A DNA stretch of 23,450 nt from positions 1 through 23,450 of the forward strand of contig CABUNG010000034.1 in NCBI GenBank assembly GCA_902492895.1. Reading direction: 5' to 3'. The notes beneath the pieces are model-generated. The model did no database searches and was not told where the DNA came from. It worked only from the letters and a program-made list of their open reading frames with translations. Positions 7,781 to 14,704 of this stretch are shown here, piece after piece. A program made the translations under genes and the position numbers. This stretch comes from an uncultured Oscillospiraceae bacterium. Its GTDB lineage: Bacteria; Bacillota; Clostridia; Oscillospirales; Acutalibacteraceae. Position 1 is the first letter of the stretch. The number at the start of each line of letters is the position of its first letter.

Positions 7781-7809
7781 GTATGAAATCACTCCTCAAA
7801 ACCAGAATA
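7781..7809 (+). promoter_or_regulatory. Candidate sigma-G (forespore) promoter for the spore protein gene
   Basis: GTATG (7781-7785), a 17-bp spacer, and CAGAATA (7803-7809). This fits the published Bacillus sigma-G pattern (gHATR, 17-18 bp, CATnHTA) with one mismatch in the -10. Sigma-G control of alpha/beta-type spore proteins is well established, which supports the call. A nearby TTGACA (7764-7769) has no -10 at normal distance. Confidence 0.5.
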
Positions 7810-7836
7810 ATGAATGCAAACGCAAGCAATAAAACA

Positions 7837-7852
7837 GCGGCGTAACCGCCGC
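7837..7852 (+). other. Small GC hairpin in the spore-protein 5' untranslated region
   Basis: GCGGCG-TAAC-CGCCGC forms a 6-bp stem with a 4-nt loop, ten bases before the GAGGAG ribosome binding site. No T-tract follows, so it is unlikely to terminate transcription. It could stabilise the spore protein mRNA or be a relic of the helicase operon end. Confidence 0.5.
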
Positions 7853-7878
7853 AAATAAATTGAGGAGTGTATGTAGTT

Positions 7879-8070
7879 ATGTCTAGCAACAAAACGATGG
7901 TTCCCGAAGCTCGCGAAGGCCTCAACCGTTTCAAGATGGAAGCTGCCAACGAAGTCGGCGTGACCCTGAAGCAGGGCTACAACGGCGACCTGACCTCCAA
8001 GCAGGCCGGTTCGATCGGTGGCCAGATGGTCAAAAAGATGATCCAGCAGTACGAGAACAGCCTGAAGTAA
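7879..8070 (+). CDS. Alpha/beta-type small acid-soluble spore protein
   Basis: A 63-residue DNA-binding spore protein, made in the forespore, that coats DNA in an A-like form and protects it from UV and chemicals. It contains EVGVTLKQGYNGDLTSKQAGSIGGQMVKKMI (25-55 region), the conserved alpha/beta SASP core. KMEAANE at 19-25 lies where the germination protease GPR normally cleaves. The ATG at 7879 follows GAGGAG at 7862-7867; a GTG at 7867 would overlap that site. It is monocistronic, with a candidate sigma-G promoter and a strong hairpin after it. It shows that the organism, or its lineage, makes endospores. Confidence 0.95.
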   Translation: MSSNKTMVPEAREGLNRFKMEAANEVGVTLKQGYNGDLTSKQAGSIGGQMVKKMIQQYENSLK

Positions 8071-8098
8071 TCCAGGTTTTTACAGCCAATTCGAAAGG

Positions 8099-8126
8099 CC
8101 GCCGGGAGGCAACCGCCTCCCGGCGG
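8099..8126 (+). terminator. Hairpin terminator after the spore protein gene
   Basis: A perfect 12-bp stem CCGCCGGGAGGC/GCCTCCCGGCGG with loop AACC begins 28 bases after the stop codon. The following T-tract is poor (TCACCTGTT), so termination efficiency is uncertain. Confidence 0.7.
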
Positions 8127-8234
8127 TCACCTGTTCCGCGGCTTATTCATACCTGTTTTTTTATTTTTTGCAGTCCGGCGATCCATTTTTGAATAAAAAT
8201 ATGGAGGATTGGGAAAAATCTGTGCTGTACACTC

Positions 8235-8262
8235 TTGACAAATCGCCAAAATCCGGTATAAT
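8235..8262 (+). promoter_or_regulatory. Consensus promoter of tRNA-Gln
   Basis: Perfect TTGACA (8235-8240) and TATAAT (8257-8262) separated by 16 bp. The tRNA 5' end is 22 bases after the -10. Confidence 0.9.
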
Positions 8263-8283
8263 GGTAAACGCTTTCTCACACAT

Positions 8284-8357
8284 TGCGGAATTGTGTAATG
8301 GTAGCACGACAGTCTCTGACTCTGTTTGTCTGGGTTCGAATCCTAGTTCCGCAGCCA
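8284..8357 (+). tRNA. tRNA-Gln (anticodon CTG)
   Basis: A 74-nt cloverleaf. The acceptor stem TGCGGAA/TTCCGCA is fully paired, the D stem is GTGT/GCAC, the anticodon loop CTCTGAC holds CTG (reads CAG), and the T arm is CTGGG-TTCGAAT-CCTAG. The discriminator is G and CCA is encoded. The base pair closing the anticodon loop is a T-T mismatch (positions 31/39). It has its own consensus promoter and terminator. CTG is the less common glutamine isoacceptor, in keeping with a GC-rich genome. Confidence 0.95.
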
Positions 8358-8381
8358 AAACCCGATGGTTCCGGTCTTTCG
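8340..8381 (+). repeat. Direct repeat copy 1: tRNA-Gln 3' end plus terminator arm
   Basis: This 42-bp segment covers the T-arm 3' half, acceptor 3' strand, CCA and first part of the terminator. It recurs 85 bp downstream with a single substitution (C8355 versus T8440). Repeats of a tRNA 3' end are the classic scar of site-specific integration. Confidence 0.9.
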
Positions 8382-8399
8382 GAAGCATCGGGTTTTTTG
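8357..8399 (+). terminator. Terminator of tRNA-Gln
   Basis: AAAACCCGATG pairs with CATCGGGTTTT, with an inner TTCCG/CGGAA helix, ending in a run of six T. It starts directly at the CCA end of the tRNA. Confidence 0.9.
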
Positions 8400-8424
8400 T
8401 TGCCATTCTTGGGATTCGTTCGAC

Positions 8425-8466
8425 ATCCTAGTTCCGCAGTCAAAACCCGATGGTTCCGGTCTTTCG
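8425..8466 (+). repeat. Direct repeat copy 2: duplicated tRNA-Gln 3' end
   Basis: This copy matches 8340-8381 at 41 of 42 positions and is preceded by GTTCGA, as in the tRNA T loop. The rest of the tRNA is absent, CCA has become TCA, and the T-tract of the terminator is lost. It may be an attachment-site half left by an excised or decayed element, or a small tandem duplication. Confidence 0.85.
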
Positions 8467-8499
8467 ACATCGGAGGTTTGAGCAGCCGTCCAGCATTTT

Positions 8500-8541
8500 A
8501 AAAAACAGGTGGTTTCGGAACACCGAAACCACCTGTTTTTT
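8500..8541. terminator. Perfect 19-bp bidirectional hairpin
   Basis: AAAAAACAGGTGGTTTCGG (8500-8518), loop AACA, and its exact complement (8523-8541). A-tract and T-tract flank the GC core, so it can terminate from either side. No gene ends directly beside it on the plus strand. It marks the border between the tRNA region and the AT-rich gene. Confidence 0.8.
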
Positions 8542-8675
8542 AATCATTTATGTCAGACATAATCATTTCATCCTGAACAACATTTCAATTTCGTATATCA
8601 ATATTCAAAAGAGAATATATTTCACATTTTGCATAAAAGTATTATAAAAATTAAGTTTCATAAATAAAACCATCA
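8542..8675. other. AT-rich intergenic stretch upstream of the orphan gene
   Basis: Base composition drops sharply to AT-rich compared with the surrounding core genes. I see no clear gene and no ribosome binding site before the TTG at 8676. An in-frame stop at 8661-8663 rules out a longer N-terminus. Confidence 0.6.
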
Positions 8676-9176
8676 TTGAAAAAACTATCTTTTTTCTCAA
8701 ACGATAGAAAATATGTCCGCGAACAATTCGATAATCTTAGTTGGTATGCTTCAGAAAAAGAGCAGTTGTATGCTATAGATTATCTTTCCTCTCATCTTCT
8801 TCCACATGAATATATTTATCTCATATTACCTCAAAAGCTTGAACTAATTCCTTGTAACAACACATCAAAATATTATTCTGCTGAAGGCGGAAAAGAAAGA
8901 TGGGAGAATGCGGCCAAGACCATCCTTCAGATTGGCTGTCCCAAGGCGGACAATGTAATTGTTCCGCTTTTCATATGGCTGTTGGACCCCAATTGGCCCG
9001 GCAGCAAACAAATTTATGATTTTTTATTATCTCTCCCCCGAGACATATTGCGTCAAAAAATGGATAAGATTATCACAGCCCCTGAAGCATACGATGAATT
9101 TACGTTTGCGGATTTAAAATTGCAAATATCGGATTTATGTGCGGATGCAAACATAGACATGATCACCGACTCCTAG
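8676..9176 (+). CDS. AT-rich orphan gene, DUF5071-like protein
   Basis: 166 residues from a TTG start; no good ribosome binding site is seen and the nearest upstream in-frame codon is a stop. The central segment VIVPLFIWLLDPNWPGSKQIYDFLLSLP (about 94-121) resembles the DUF5071 family, small soluble proteins with a conserved D-x-NWP motif that I recall being found near secreted toxins, where they may act as immunity proteins. Family membership is from memory of that motif and uncertain. Codon use is AT-rich, unlike the GC-rich genes on both sides. Together with the duplicated tRNA end just upstream, this suggests horizontal acquisition. No partner toxin is present. The N-terminal TTG may mark a truncated gene. 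Confidence 0.6.
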   Translation: MKKLSFFSNDRKYVREQFDNLSWYASEKEQLYAIDYLSSHLLPHEYIYLILPQKLELIPCNNTSKYYSAEGGKERWENAAKTILQIGCPKADNVIVPLFIWLLDPNWPGSKQIYDFLLSLPRDILRQKMDKIITAPEAYDEFTFADLKLQISDLCADANIDMITDS

Positions 9177-9240
9177 AAAACACTCTCACAGCAAAATAAA
9201 AGCTTTCGGGTTCAGCCTTGGCCTGTTTCCCTTGAACTTC

Positions 9241-9282
9241 AAAAACCAACATCCCCGCCTGTTTTTACAGGCGGGGATGTTG
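9241..9282 (-). terminator. Terminator of the murI-DUF1934-argS unit
   Basis: A perfect 15-bp stem CAACATCCCCGCCTG/CAGGCGGGGATGTTG (9247-9282) is followed on the minus strand by GTTTTTG. It starts seven bases after the argS stop. Confidence 0.9.
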
Positions 9283-9289
9283 TCTAACT

Positions 9290-10978
9290 TCACATCGATT
9301 CGGGAGCGTCGATTTTAAGGAGCGACAAAGCGTTTTTCAGCACCGTCCGGGCCGCGGCACACAGGGACAAACGTGCCTGCATAAGCGGCTCCGCTTCACC
9401 TTTGACCCGGCAGGCGTTATAAAATTTATGGAACAGCCCGGCCAAATCGAGCGCATACCGGGTGATGCGGGACGGATCGAGTTCCCTTGCAGCCGTCACG
9501 ATCTCATCCGGATAGGCGGCGAGAAAACGAATGAGCTCCCGCTCTTCCGGAGTCGAAAGCATCTCCAGTTCATCGGGCGTGCAATCGCGGGGAGACACTC
9601 CTTCGGCCTCCAGGTTCCGGAATATGGAACAAATCCGCGCGTGCGCGTACTGAACATAGTAAACCGGATTCGAGGACGACTGCTCAACGGCGAGATCGAG
9701 ATCGAAATCGAGCTGCGAATTCGCTTCCCGGAGATTAAAGTAAAACCGGGCGGCATCGATCGGAATCTCCTCGAGCAGGGTCACGAGGGTAATGGCTTTT
9801 CCAGACCGTTTCGAGGCCTTGACCACTTCGCCGTCCCGAATCAGACGCACCATCTGCATCAAAACCACCTGCAGCCGGGTCGGATCGACGCCGAGCGCCT
9901 GCAGAGCCGCTTTCAGCCGGGGCACATAGCCGTGATGATCCGCCCCCAGGACATCGATCGCCCGGTCGAATCCCCGGGTGACGAGCTTATTGTAATGATA
10001 TGCGATGTCCGGAACCACATACGTCAGCAGACCGTTTGAACGCACTAGTACAAAGTCCTTATCTGCACCGAACTCCGTCGCCTTAAACCAGACGGCGCCG
10101 TCCTTCTCATACGTAAAACCCCGTTCGGTCAGCAGACGGACCACATTCCGGGCTTCGCCGTTTTCGTGCAGGGTGGATTCCCGGAACCACCGGTCATACC
10201 GGATCCGATAGGTACCGAGATCCCGTTCCAGCCCCTCCACATTCAGCGGCAGCGCATAGTCCACCAGGGCTCTCCGCCGCTCGTCCGACGGCGCATTCAC
10301 ATACCGGTCCCCCACCTTGACGGCAAACGCCTTGGCATGATCGACGATATCCTGGCCGAGATATGCCTCCTCCGGCATCTCGATATCGTCGCGATAGAGC
10401 TGGAGATACCGGGCCTCCAGCGACCGGGCGAATTTCTCGATCTGATTGCCCGCGTCGTTGATGTAGAATTCCCGGCTGACCGAAAATCCCGCCCAGTCCA
10501 GCACCGCCGCCAAACCATCGCCCAAGGCGCCTCCCCGGGCGTTGCCGATATGCATCGGGCCGGTCGGGTTCGCGGAGACAAATTCCACCAGGACCTTTTT
10601 CCCCTCTCCGTAATCCGAGCGGCCATAGGCGTTTCCGCCCTCGCAGACCGCTTTCACCGCCGCCGCATAATAGGACGCAGACAGGAAAAAGTTTAAGAAA
10701 CCCGGCCCCGCCACTTCGGCCTTCTCCAAATACGTGCCGGTCAGATCCAGATGACGCAGCAGCGTTTCCGCTATCTGGCGCGGAGCACGATGAAACGCTT
10801 TGGCGGAAACCAATGCCGCATTGACGGCCAGATCGCCGTGCGCCCGGTCCCCCGGCACTTCGACTGTAAAGGCCGGCATCGGTTCGGCCGGCAGGTCCCC
10901 AGCCGCCACGGCTTGTCCCGCCGCCCGGAGCACAGCCTCACGCACCTGATTTTCAGCAACTGTTACAACGTTTTGCAT
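9290..10978 (-). CDS. argS: Arginyl-tRNA synthetase
   Basis: This enzyme charges tRNA-Arg with arginine in an ATP-dependent reaction (class Ia synthetase). The 562-residue length is typical. The N-terminal Add-1 domain (about 1-105) precedes the catalytic core with VSANPTGPMHIGNARGG holding the HIGH-type motif HIGN (143-146). VKASKRSGKAITL takes the place of KMSKS, a degeneracy normal in ArgRS. The C-terminal anticodon-binding DALR domain (YVQYAHARICSIFRN onward) is complete. The ATG at 10976-10978 follows AGGAGG. It lies 15 nt after the DUF1934 gene, the ywiB-argS order also known from Bacillus. Confidence 0.97.
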   Translation of the reverse strand: MQNVVTVAENQVREAVLRAAGQAVAAGDLPAEPMPAFTVEVPGDRAHGDLAVNAALVSAKAFHRAPRQIAETLLRHLDLTGTYLEKAEVAGPGFLNFFLSASYYAAAVKAVCEGGNAYGRSDYGEGKKVLVEFVSANPTGPMHIGNARGGALGDGLAAVLDWAGFSVSREFYINDAGNQIEKFARSLEARYLQLYRDDIEMPEEAYLGQDIVDHAKAFAVKVGDRYVNAPSDERRRALVDYALPLNVEGLERDLGTYRIRYDRWFRESTLHENGEARNVVRLLTERGFTYEKDGAVWFKATEFGADKDFVLVRSNGLLTYVVPDIAYHYNKLVTRGFDRAIDVLGADHHGYVPRLKAALQALGVDPTRLQVVLMQMVRLIRDGEVVKASKRSGKAITLVTLLEEIPIDAARFYFNLREANSQLDFDLDLAVEQSSSNPVYYVQYAHARICSIFRNLEAEGVSPRDCTPDELEMLSTPEERELIRFLAAYPDEIVTAARELDPSRITRYALDLAGLFHKFYNACRVKGEAEPLMQARLSLCAAARTVLKNALSLLKIDAPESM

Positions 10979-10993
10979 GGATGGGCCTCCTGT

Positions 10994-11410
10994 TTATTGA
11001 ACTTCCTTGACGGATATATGCACATCGTGAGAGGACATGAGCCCGGCGCTCATGTCGAGCGTATAGGAAAAGCGGAGCTCACCGCCGGAACGGGAAAGCG
11101 TGCTGCTCAGCTCGCTCGTATATACACCGAGCAGAAAGGTGCCGTACGGCGTATCGTAGCTGCATTGATGACGGCGTCCCTTCTGCAGCACAAGCAAAGA
11201 ATTCATCTTTCCGGTCCGTTCCAGCAGAACCTCGTCGGGCTTGATCAGAATGGCGGTGGTGACCCCCTCCATCCCGGTGGCGGCCGATTCCTCATAGGTC
11301 AGTCTCCAGCCGTCCTCAGCGGGATCCATGCCGCCTGTCGTGGTTAGTTCGATCGTATCCCGTTCCCCGTCGACGAGCTGGGTTCCGGTGATGGAAATCA
11401 ATACGTCCAT
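10994..11410 (-). CDS. DUF1934 (YwiB-like) beta-barrel protein
   Basis: 138 residues. The family is small, soluble and lipocalin/calycin-like, with unknown function. Typical features are the ISITGTQ opening strand, TTGGM, the LTYEES segment and the TPYGTFLLGVYT strand before the last hairpin. The gene lies directly upstream of argS in many Firmicutes, and here the spacing is 15 nt. The ATG at 11408-11410 follows GAGGAAGG. It is downstream of murI by 41 nt and most likely in one transcript with murI and argS. Confidence 0.88.
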   Translation of the reverse strand: MDVLISITGTQLVDGERDTIELTTTGGMDPAEDGWRLTYEESAATGMEGVTTAILIKPDEVLLERTGKMNSLLVLQKGRRHQCSYDTPYGTFLLGVYTSELSSTLSRSGGELRFSYTLDMSAGLMSSHDVHISVKEVQ

Positions 11411-11451
11411 GTGATGCCTTCCTCGATTGTTTTCGTATACCGGCCCGCCGT

Positions 11452-12273
11452 TCAGGCATCGGTCAGGGTTTCGATATCCACCCGTTCGGTGTCTCCGTCC
11501 ACATCCCGCCCGAGGAACATCCGGGCAACATGCGTAAAATCATCCGGCAGATCGCTGACATAAAAATGGCACATCCCCGCCCTCTTGGTCCGGTTCAAGG
11601 CGTCGTCTTGTTCGAGTCGTTCCGCACACAGAGCGGCGCATGCTTCCCCCGAATCGACCAGGATGACGTCCGGCCCCATCACGGCGGATATCACAGGCGC
11701 CAGCAGCGGATAATGGGTGCAGCCGAGAATCAAGGTATCCACGCCTTTGGCAGCCAGCGGTTCCAGATACCGTCTGGCGGCGGCAACCGTCGCCTCATTG
11801 TCCAGTTCGATCCAGCCGTTTTCAACCAGCGGAACAAACAGAGGGCACGCAACCGCATGAACCTCGGCCTCCGGCCGGACTTCCCGGATCCTTCGCTCAA
11901 ACGAGGCGGAACGGATGGTGGCGGGCGTACCCAGGATACCGATGCGGCCCGACGGGGAGGCTTTGACCGCCGCGTCGGCGGTGGGGTCCACCACGCCCAT
12001 GGCCGGAACCGGGAGTTCACGCAGAATGTGAGGAGCCACAGAACTGACCGTTCCGCATGCCGCGATGATCATCTTGACATCTCGCGAAAGAAGGAAGCGG
12101 CTGTCCTGTCGGGTGTATTTCTCGATCGTCTCCGGGCTGCGGGTGCCGTAGGGAACCCGCCCGGTATCGCCAAAATACACGATATCCTCGCCGGGCAGCT
12201 TGCGAAGCAGCTGCCGAACGACCGTCAGCCCTCCCAAGCCCGAATCAAAGACGCCGATGGGCCGGTTGTCCAT
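11452..12273 (-). CDS. murI: Glutamate racemase
   Basis: It converts L- to D-glutamate for peptidoglycan. 273 residues with the family opening IGVFDSGLGGLTVVRQL (6-22) and YFGDTGRVPYGTRS (33-46). The two catalytic cysteines are C73 (IIAACGTVSS) and C185 (LILGCTHYPLL). The usual CNT around the first cysteine reads CGT here. Of two in-frame ATGs six bases apart, 12271-12273 has correct spacing (seven bases) from AGGAGG; the one at 12279 is too close. A consensus-like promoter lies upstream, so murI heads the murI-DUF1934-argS unit. Confidence 0.94.
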   Translation of the reverse strand: MDNRPIGVFDSGLGGLTVVRQLLRKLPGEDIVYFGDTGRVPYGTRSPETIEKYTRQDSRFLLSRDVKMIIAACGTVSSVAPHILRELPVPAMGVVDPTADAAVKASPSGRIGILGTPATIRSASFERRIREVRPEAEVHAVACPLFVPLVENGWIELDNEATVAAARRYLEPLAAKGVDTLILGCTHYPLLAPVISAVMGPDVILVDSGEACAALCAERLEQDDALNRTKRAGMCHFYVSDLPDDFTHVARMFLGRDVDGDTERVDIETLTDA

Positions 12274-12324
12274 CCCCATTCCTCCTCTGAGCGCCGCGGC
12301 CCATATGCCGCACGCTGAAATCTT

Positions 12325-12353
12325 ATCATAGCATGTTTTGCTTCCCGGTGCAA
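12325..12353 (-). promoter_or_regulatory. Promoter of murI-DUF1934-argS
   Basis: On the minus strand, -35 TTGCAC (12353-12348), a 17-bp spacer, and -10 TATGAT (12330-12325). The murI start lies about 50 bases downstream. Confidence 0.8.
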
Positions 12354-12414
12354 GATCGAATGCCGGCCTTTCTGACCCGTCCGGATTGGAGCTCCCTGCC
12401 CCCCTTTTGAGCGG

Positions 12415-12443
12415 AGAAAGCCGCGGGGCGATGACCCCGCGGC
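12415..12443 (-). terminator. Terminator after the lipoprotein-like gene
   Basis: A 9-bp GC stem closes at 12420/12443 (CCGCGGGG with CCCCGCGG inside) with a 6-nt loop. On the minus strand it is followed by CTTTCTC, a weak T-tract. It lies five bases beyond the stop codon. Confidence 0.65.
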
Positions 12444-12448
12444 GCGTA

Positions 12449-13003
12449 TTAGGATGTTTTAACGGCGAAGTTTGAAAAGGAGGCCGTCAGATTGAGGGAC
12501 GGCACCTTGAGGGCCAGCAGGCTGCCGCTGTCCGGATCGGACAGCAGTTCAAACTGCCCGTTGACCGAATCCCCCTGCGTTTTGACCCCCTCGTCCGTCA
12601 CTTCCCCCTTGGCCGCCCCGCCCCGGAACGCCACATCGAGCGCATCGATGATGCCTTTCCCCAGCGCGCTTTCCGGCACCTCGGAAGGATCGACGCCGAA
12701 CGTCAGGCCGTACATCTTCATGGAAATGTTCTCTCCGTCCCACATCATCGTCATATCCTTGAGGGAGGCGGGCTCGGTAAAGGCCAGGGTCAGGGTTCCC
12801 GCGTTCAGGCGGGTCAGATGCCCGGCGATATCCATATCCCGGTATGTCAGTTTGACATCGCATTCAAAGCCTGTCACGACAGGTGCCTCGGCTTTTCCGC
12901 CGCTCTTTTTGCAGCTGCTCATGGCCAAAACCAGGCAGAGCACGGCGGCCGCCAGAAACACCAGGGCTGCAAGGCCTCTCTTCCACGAGATGCGGCAGAC
13001 CAT
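12449..13003 (-). CDS. Putative lipoprotein or membrane-anchored protein of unknown function
   Basis: 184 residues. A basic start (MVCRISWKRG) and a hydrophobic stretch (about 11-28) lead to MSSCKK, a weak lipobox with cysteine at 31, so it is probably exported and lipid-anchored. The mature part is a beta-rich soluble domain (about 45-184) with repeated patterns such as VKLTYRDMDIAGHLTRLNAGTL. This layout recalls small Clostridia lipoproteins of the LolA/DUF type, but I do not assign a family. The ATG follows AGGAG at ten bases. It begins 13 bases after the NAD(P)HX repair gene stop, so the two are probably co-transcribed. Confidence 0.75.
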   Translation of the reverse strand: MVCRISWKRGLAALVFLAAAVLCLVLAMSSCKKSGGKAEAPVVTGFECDVKLTYRDMDIAGHLTRLNAGTLTLAFTEPASLKDMTMMWDGENISMKMYGLTFGVDPSEVPESALGKGIIDALDVAFRGGAAKGEVTDEGVKTQGDSVNGQFELLSDPDSGSLLALKVPSLNLTASFSNFAVKTS

Positions 13004-13016
13004 AGGGGCTCAACTC

Positions 13017-14552
13017 CTATTTTTCCAATTTGGAAAACAGTCCGCCAAGCTCCTCCGTCAAATCGGAAGGCTGCATCGCGTGCTGCGACAGCCGGGCCGC
13101 CGCGCGGTCCCCCGCCAGTCCGTGCAGATACACGCCGCACATCGCCGCCTGAGCCGGTTCCATTCCCTGCGCCATCAGCGAAGCCACGATCCCGGCCAGT
13201 ACATCCCCGCTACCGGCTGCCGCCATGCCCGGATTTCCGGTCGTGTTCAGCAGCGCCGAGCGGCCGGGGGCCGCGATGACGGTCTGATACCCTTTGAGGA
13301 CCACCACCACCTGCTGTTCCTCGGCAAACTGGCGGGCAAGCTCGACCCGGTTCTGCTGCACCTCGTCCACACGGCATCCGGCCAGCCGGGCCATCTCCCC
13401 GGGATGAGGGGTTACGACAACGGGCACGCGGGCTGTTTTCCCTATATGTATATGCCCCGCGGCCGCATTTATGCCATCCGCGTCCAAAACGACGGGACAG
13501 GACGCCTGCGCCAACACATCCTCCACCACAGCTGTAACCGACGCGCCTTGTCCCAGGCCGCAGCCGCAGAGAATCGCTGTGGCCTGCTTCATCTCTTCCC
13601 GCAGCAGATGGCGCGCATCGGCCGCCACCAGACCTTCCGGCGTTTCCGGAAGGAGACGGTAGACCGCCTCGAGATTTTGCCCCGCCGCGATCGGATATAA
13701 GGACCGCGGCATTGCCGCCGTCACCAAGCCCACGCCGCTTCTCTGCGCGGCCCGCATGGCCAGCAGGGCCGCTCCGGCCATTCCCACACTGCCGCAGACG
13801 GTCAGCAGCCGCCCATAGGTCCCCTTATGGCTGTCCAGCGCGCGCGGCATGAAACAGGCCCGCACCATATCCCAGTCCACAATCGTCTGGCTGGGAGCGT
13901 ATTGCTCGAGCAGGGCGGAATCGATCCCAATCTGCGCCACTTCGACCGGTCCGGTGAGTTCCGATGCTCCATGGACGAGCAAACCCGGTTTCATCGCCGT
14001 GAAGGTGATGGTATACGCCGCCCGGAGGGTATCCTCATCATACACGCCCGAATCCGCACTGAAACCGCTGGGGACATCGAGCGCTATCACCGGGGCTTGG
14101 GATTGATTCGCCAGACGGAAAACCGGACGCAGAGCGTCCGGCAGCCGCCCGTGGAACCCGATCCCATAGACGGCATCCACCAGCAGCTCAGCCTCCCGCA
14201 CGGCTGTCATCGCCACATACGGTTCCGTCTCTATATTGCACTGAGCCGCCCCCATCCCGACCGCCCGTGCATACATGTCCGCAGCGTCCGACGTGCCGGG
14301 CCTCCCGCAGAGCAGAACGATCGTCACGTCGGCGCCCTCTTCCATCAGCTTGCGCGCCACGACGAAGCCATCTCCCCCGTTGTTTCCCTTGCCGCACAGA
14401 ACCGATACCTTACGGCCCCGCACTTCGTACCGCGACCGGATCAGACGCCCCGCGGCGCTGCCCGCGTTTTCCATCAGTCTGGGATAATCGAGACCCGCTG
14501 CCACCGCGGCCGCTTCTACCAGACGCATATCCCGTGCTGTCAGAATCTTCAT
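13017..14552 (-). CDS. nnr: Bifunctional NAD(P)H-hydrate epimerase/ADP-dependent NAD(P)H-hydrate dehydratase
   Basis: It repairs damaged hydrated nicotinamide cofactors: the N-terminal half epimerises R- to S-NAD(P)HX and the C-terminal half dehydrates it using ADP. The 511-residue product has the epimerase motif VLCGKGNNGGDGFVVARKL (51-69) and the LDVPSG segment (158-163). The ribokinase-like dehydratase domain has KGTYGRLL (243-250), TPHPGEMARL (381-390) and NTTGNPGMAAAGSGDVLAGI (436-455), including the anion-hole GSGD. The ATG at 14550-14552 follows GGAAAGGA about eleven bases away; upstream in-frame ATGs overlap that site. No obvious promoter was seen between it and the upstream terminator. 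Confidence 0.95.
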   Translation of the reverse strand: MKILTARDMRLVEAAAVAAGLDYPRLMENAGSAAGRLIRSRYEVRGRKVSVLCGKGNNGGDGFVVARKLMEEGADVTIVLLCGRPGTSDAADMYARAVGMGAAQCNIETEPYVAMTAVREAELLVDAVYGIGFHGRLPDALRPVFRLANQSQAPVIALDVPSGFSADSGVYDEDTLRAAYTITFTAMKPGLLVHGASELTGPVEVAQIGIDSALLEQYAPSQTIVDWDMVRACFMPRALDSHKGTYGRLLTVCGSVGMAGAALLAMRAAQRSGVGLVTAAMPRSLYPIAAGQNLEAVYRLLPETPEGLVAADARHLLREEMKQATAILCGCGLGQGASVTAVVEDVLAQASCPVVLDADGINAAAGHIHIGKTARVPVVVTPHPGEMARLAGCRVDEVQQNRVELARQFAEEQQVVVVLKGYQTVIAAPGRSALLNTTGNPGMAAAGSGDVLAGIVASLMAQGMEPAQAAMCGVYLHGLAGDRAAARLSQHAMQPSDLTEELGGLFSKLEK

Positions 14553-14634
14553 ATCCAGGTCCATCCTTTCCGTCTGTGTATGGCCTCCCGCTGTCATACG
14601 ACGGCGGGACGTCCGGCTGCTTTCGGGAACACAT

Positions 14635-14686
14635 AAAAAAGGGGCGTGGCCCAGAACCGCCCAAGCGGCCGCTGGGGGCCCGCCCC
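14635..14686 (-). terminator. Terminator of the two-TM membrane protein gene
   Basis: GGGGCG pairs with CGCCCC (14641-14646/14681-14686), extended by GGCCC/GGGCC. Six T follow on the minus strand (14640-14635). It starts 18 bases after the stop. Confidence 0.85.
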
Positions 14687-14704
14687 ATTCGTGTCCGATC
14701 GCCT

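Noticed and set aside
7764..7787. TTGACA...TATGAA as a vegetative promoter for the spore protein
   Set aside because: The spacing is only 12 bp and no -10 exists at 16-18 bp.
8425..8466. A second tRNA gene
   Set aside because: Only the T-arm part and acceptor 3' strand are present; there is no D arm, anticodon or 5' acceptor strand.
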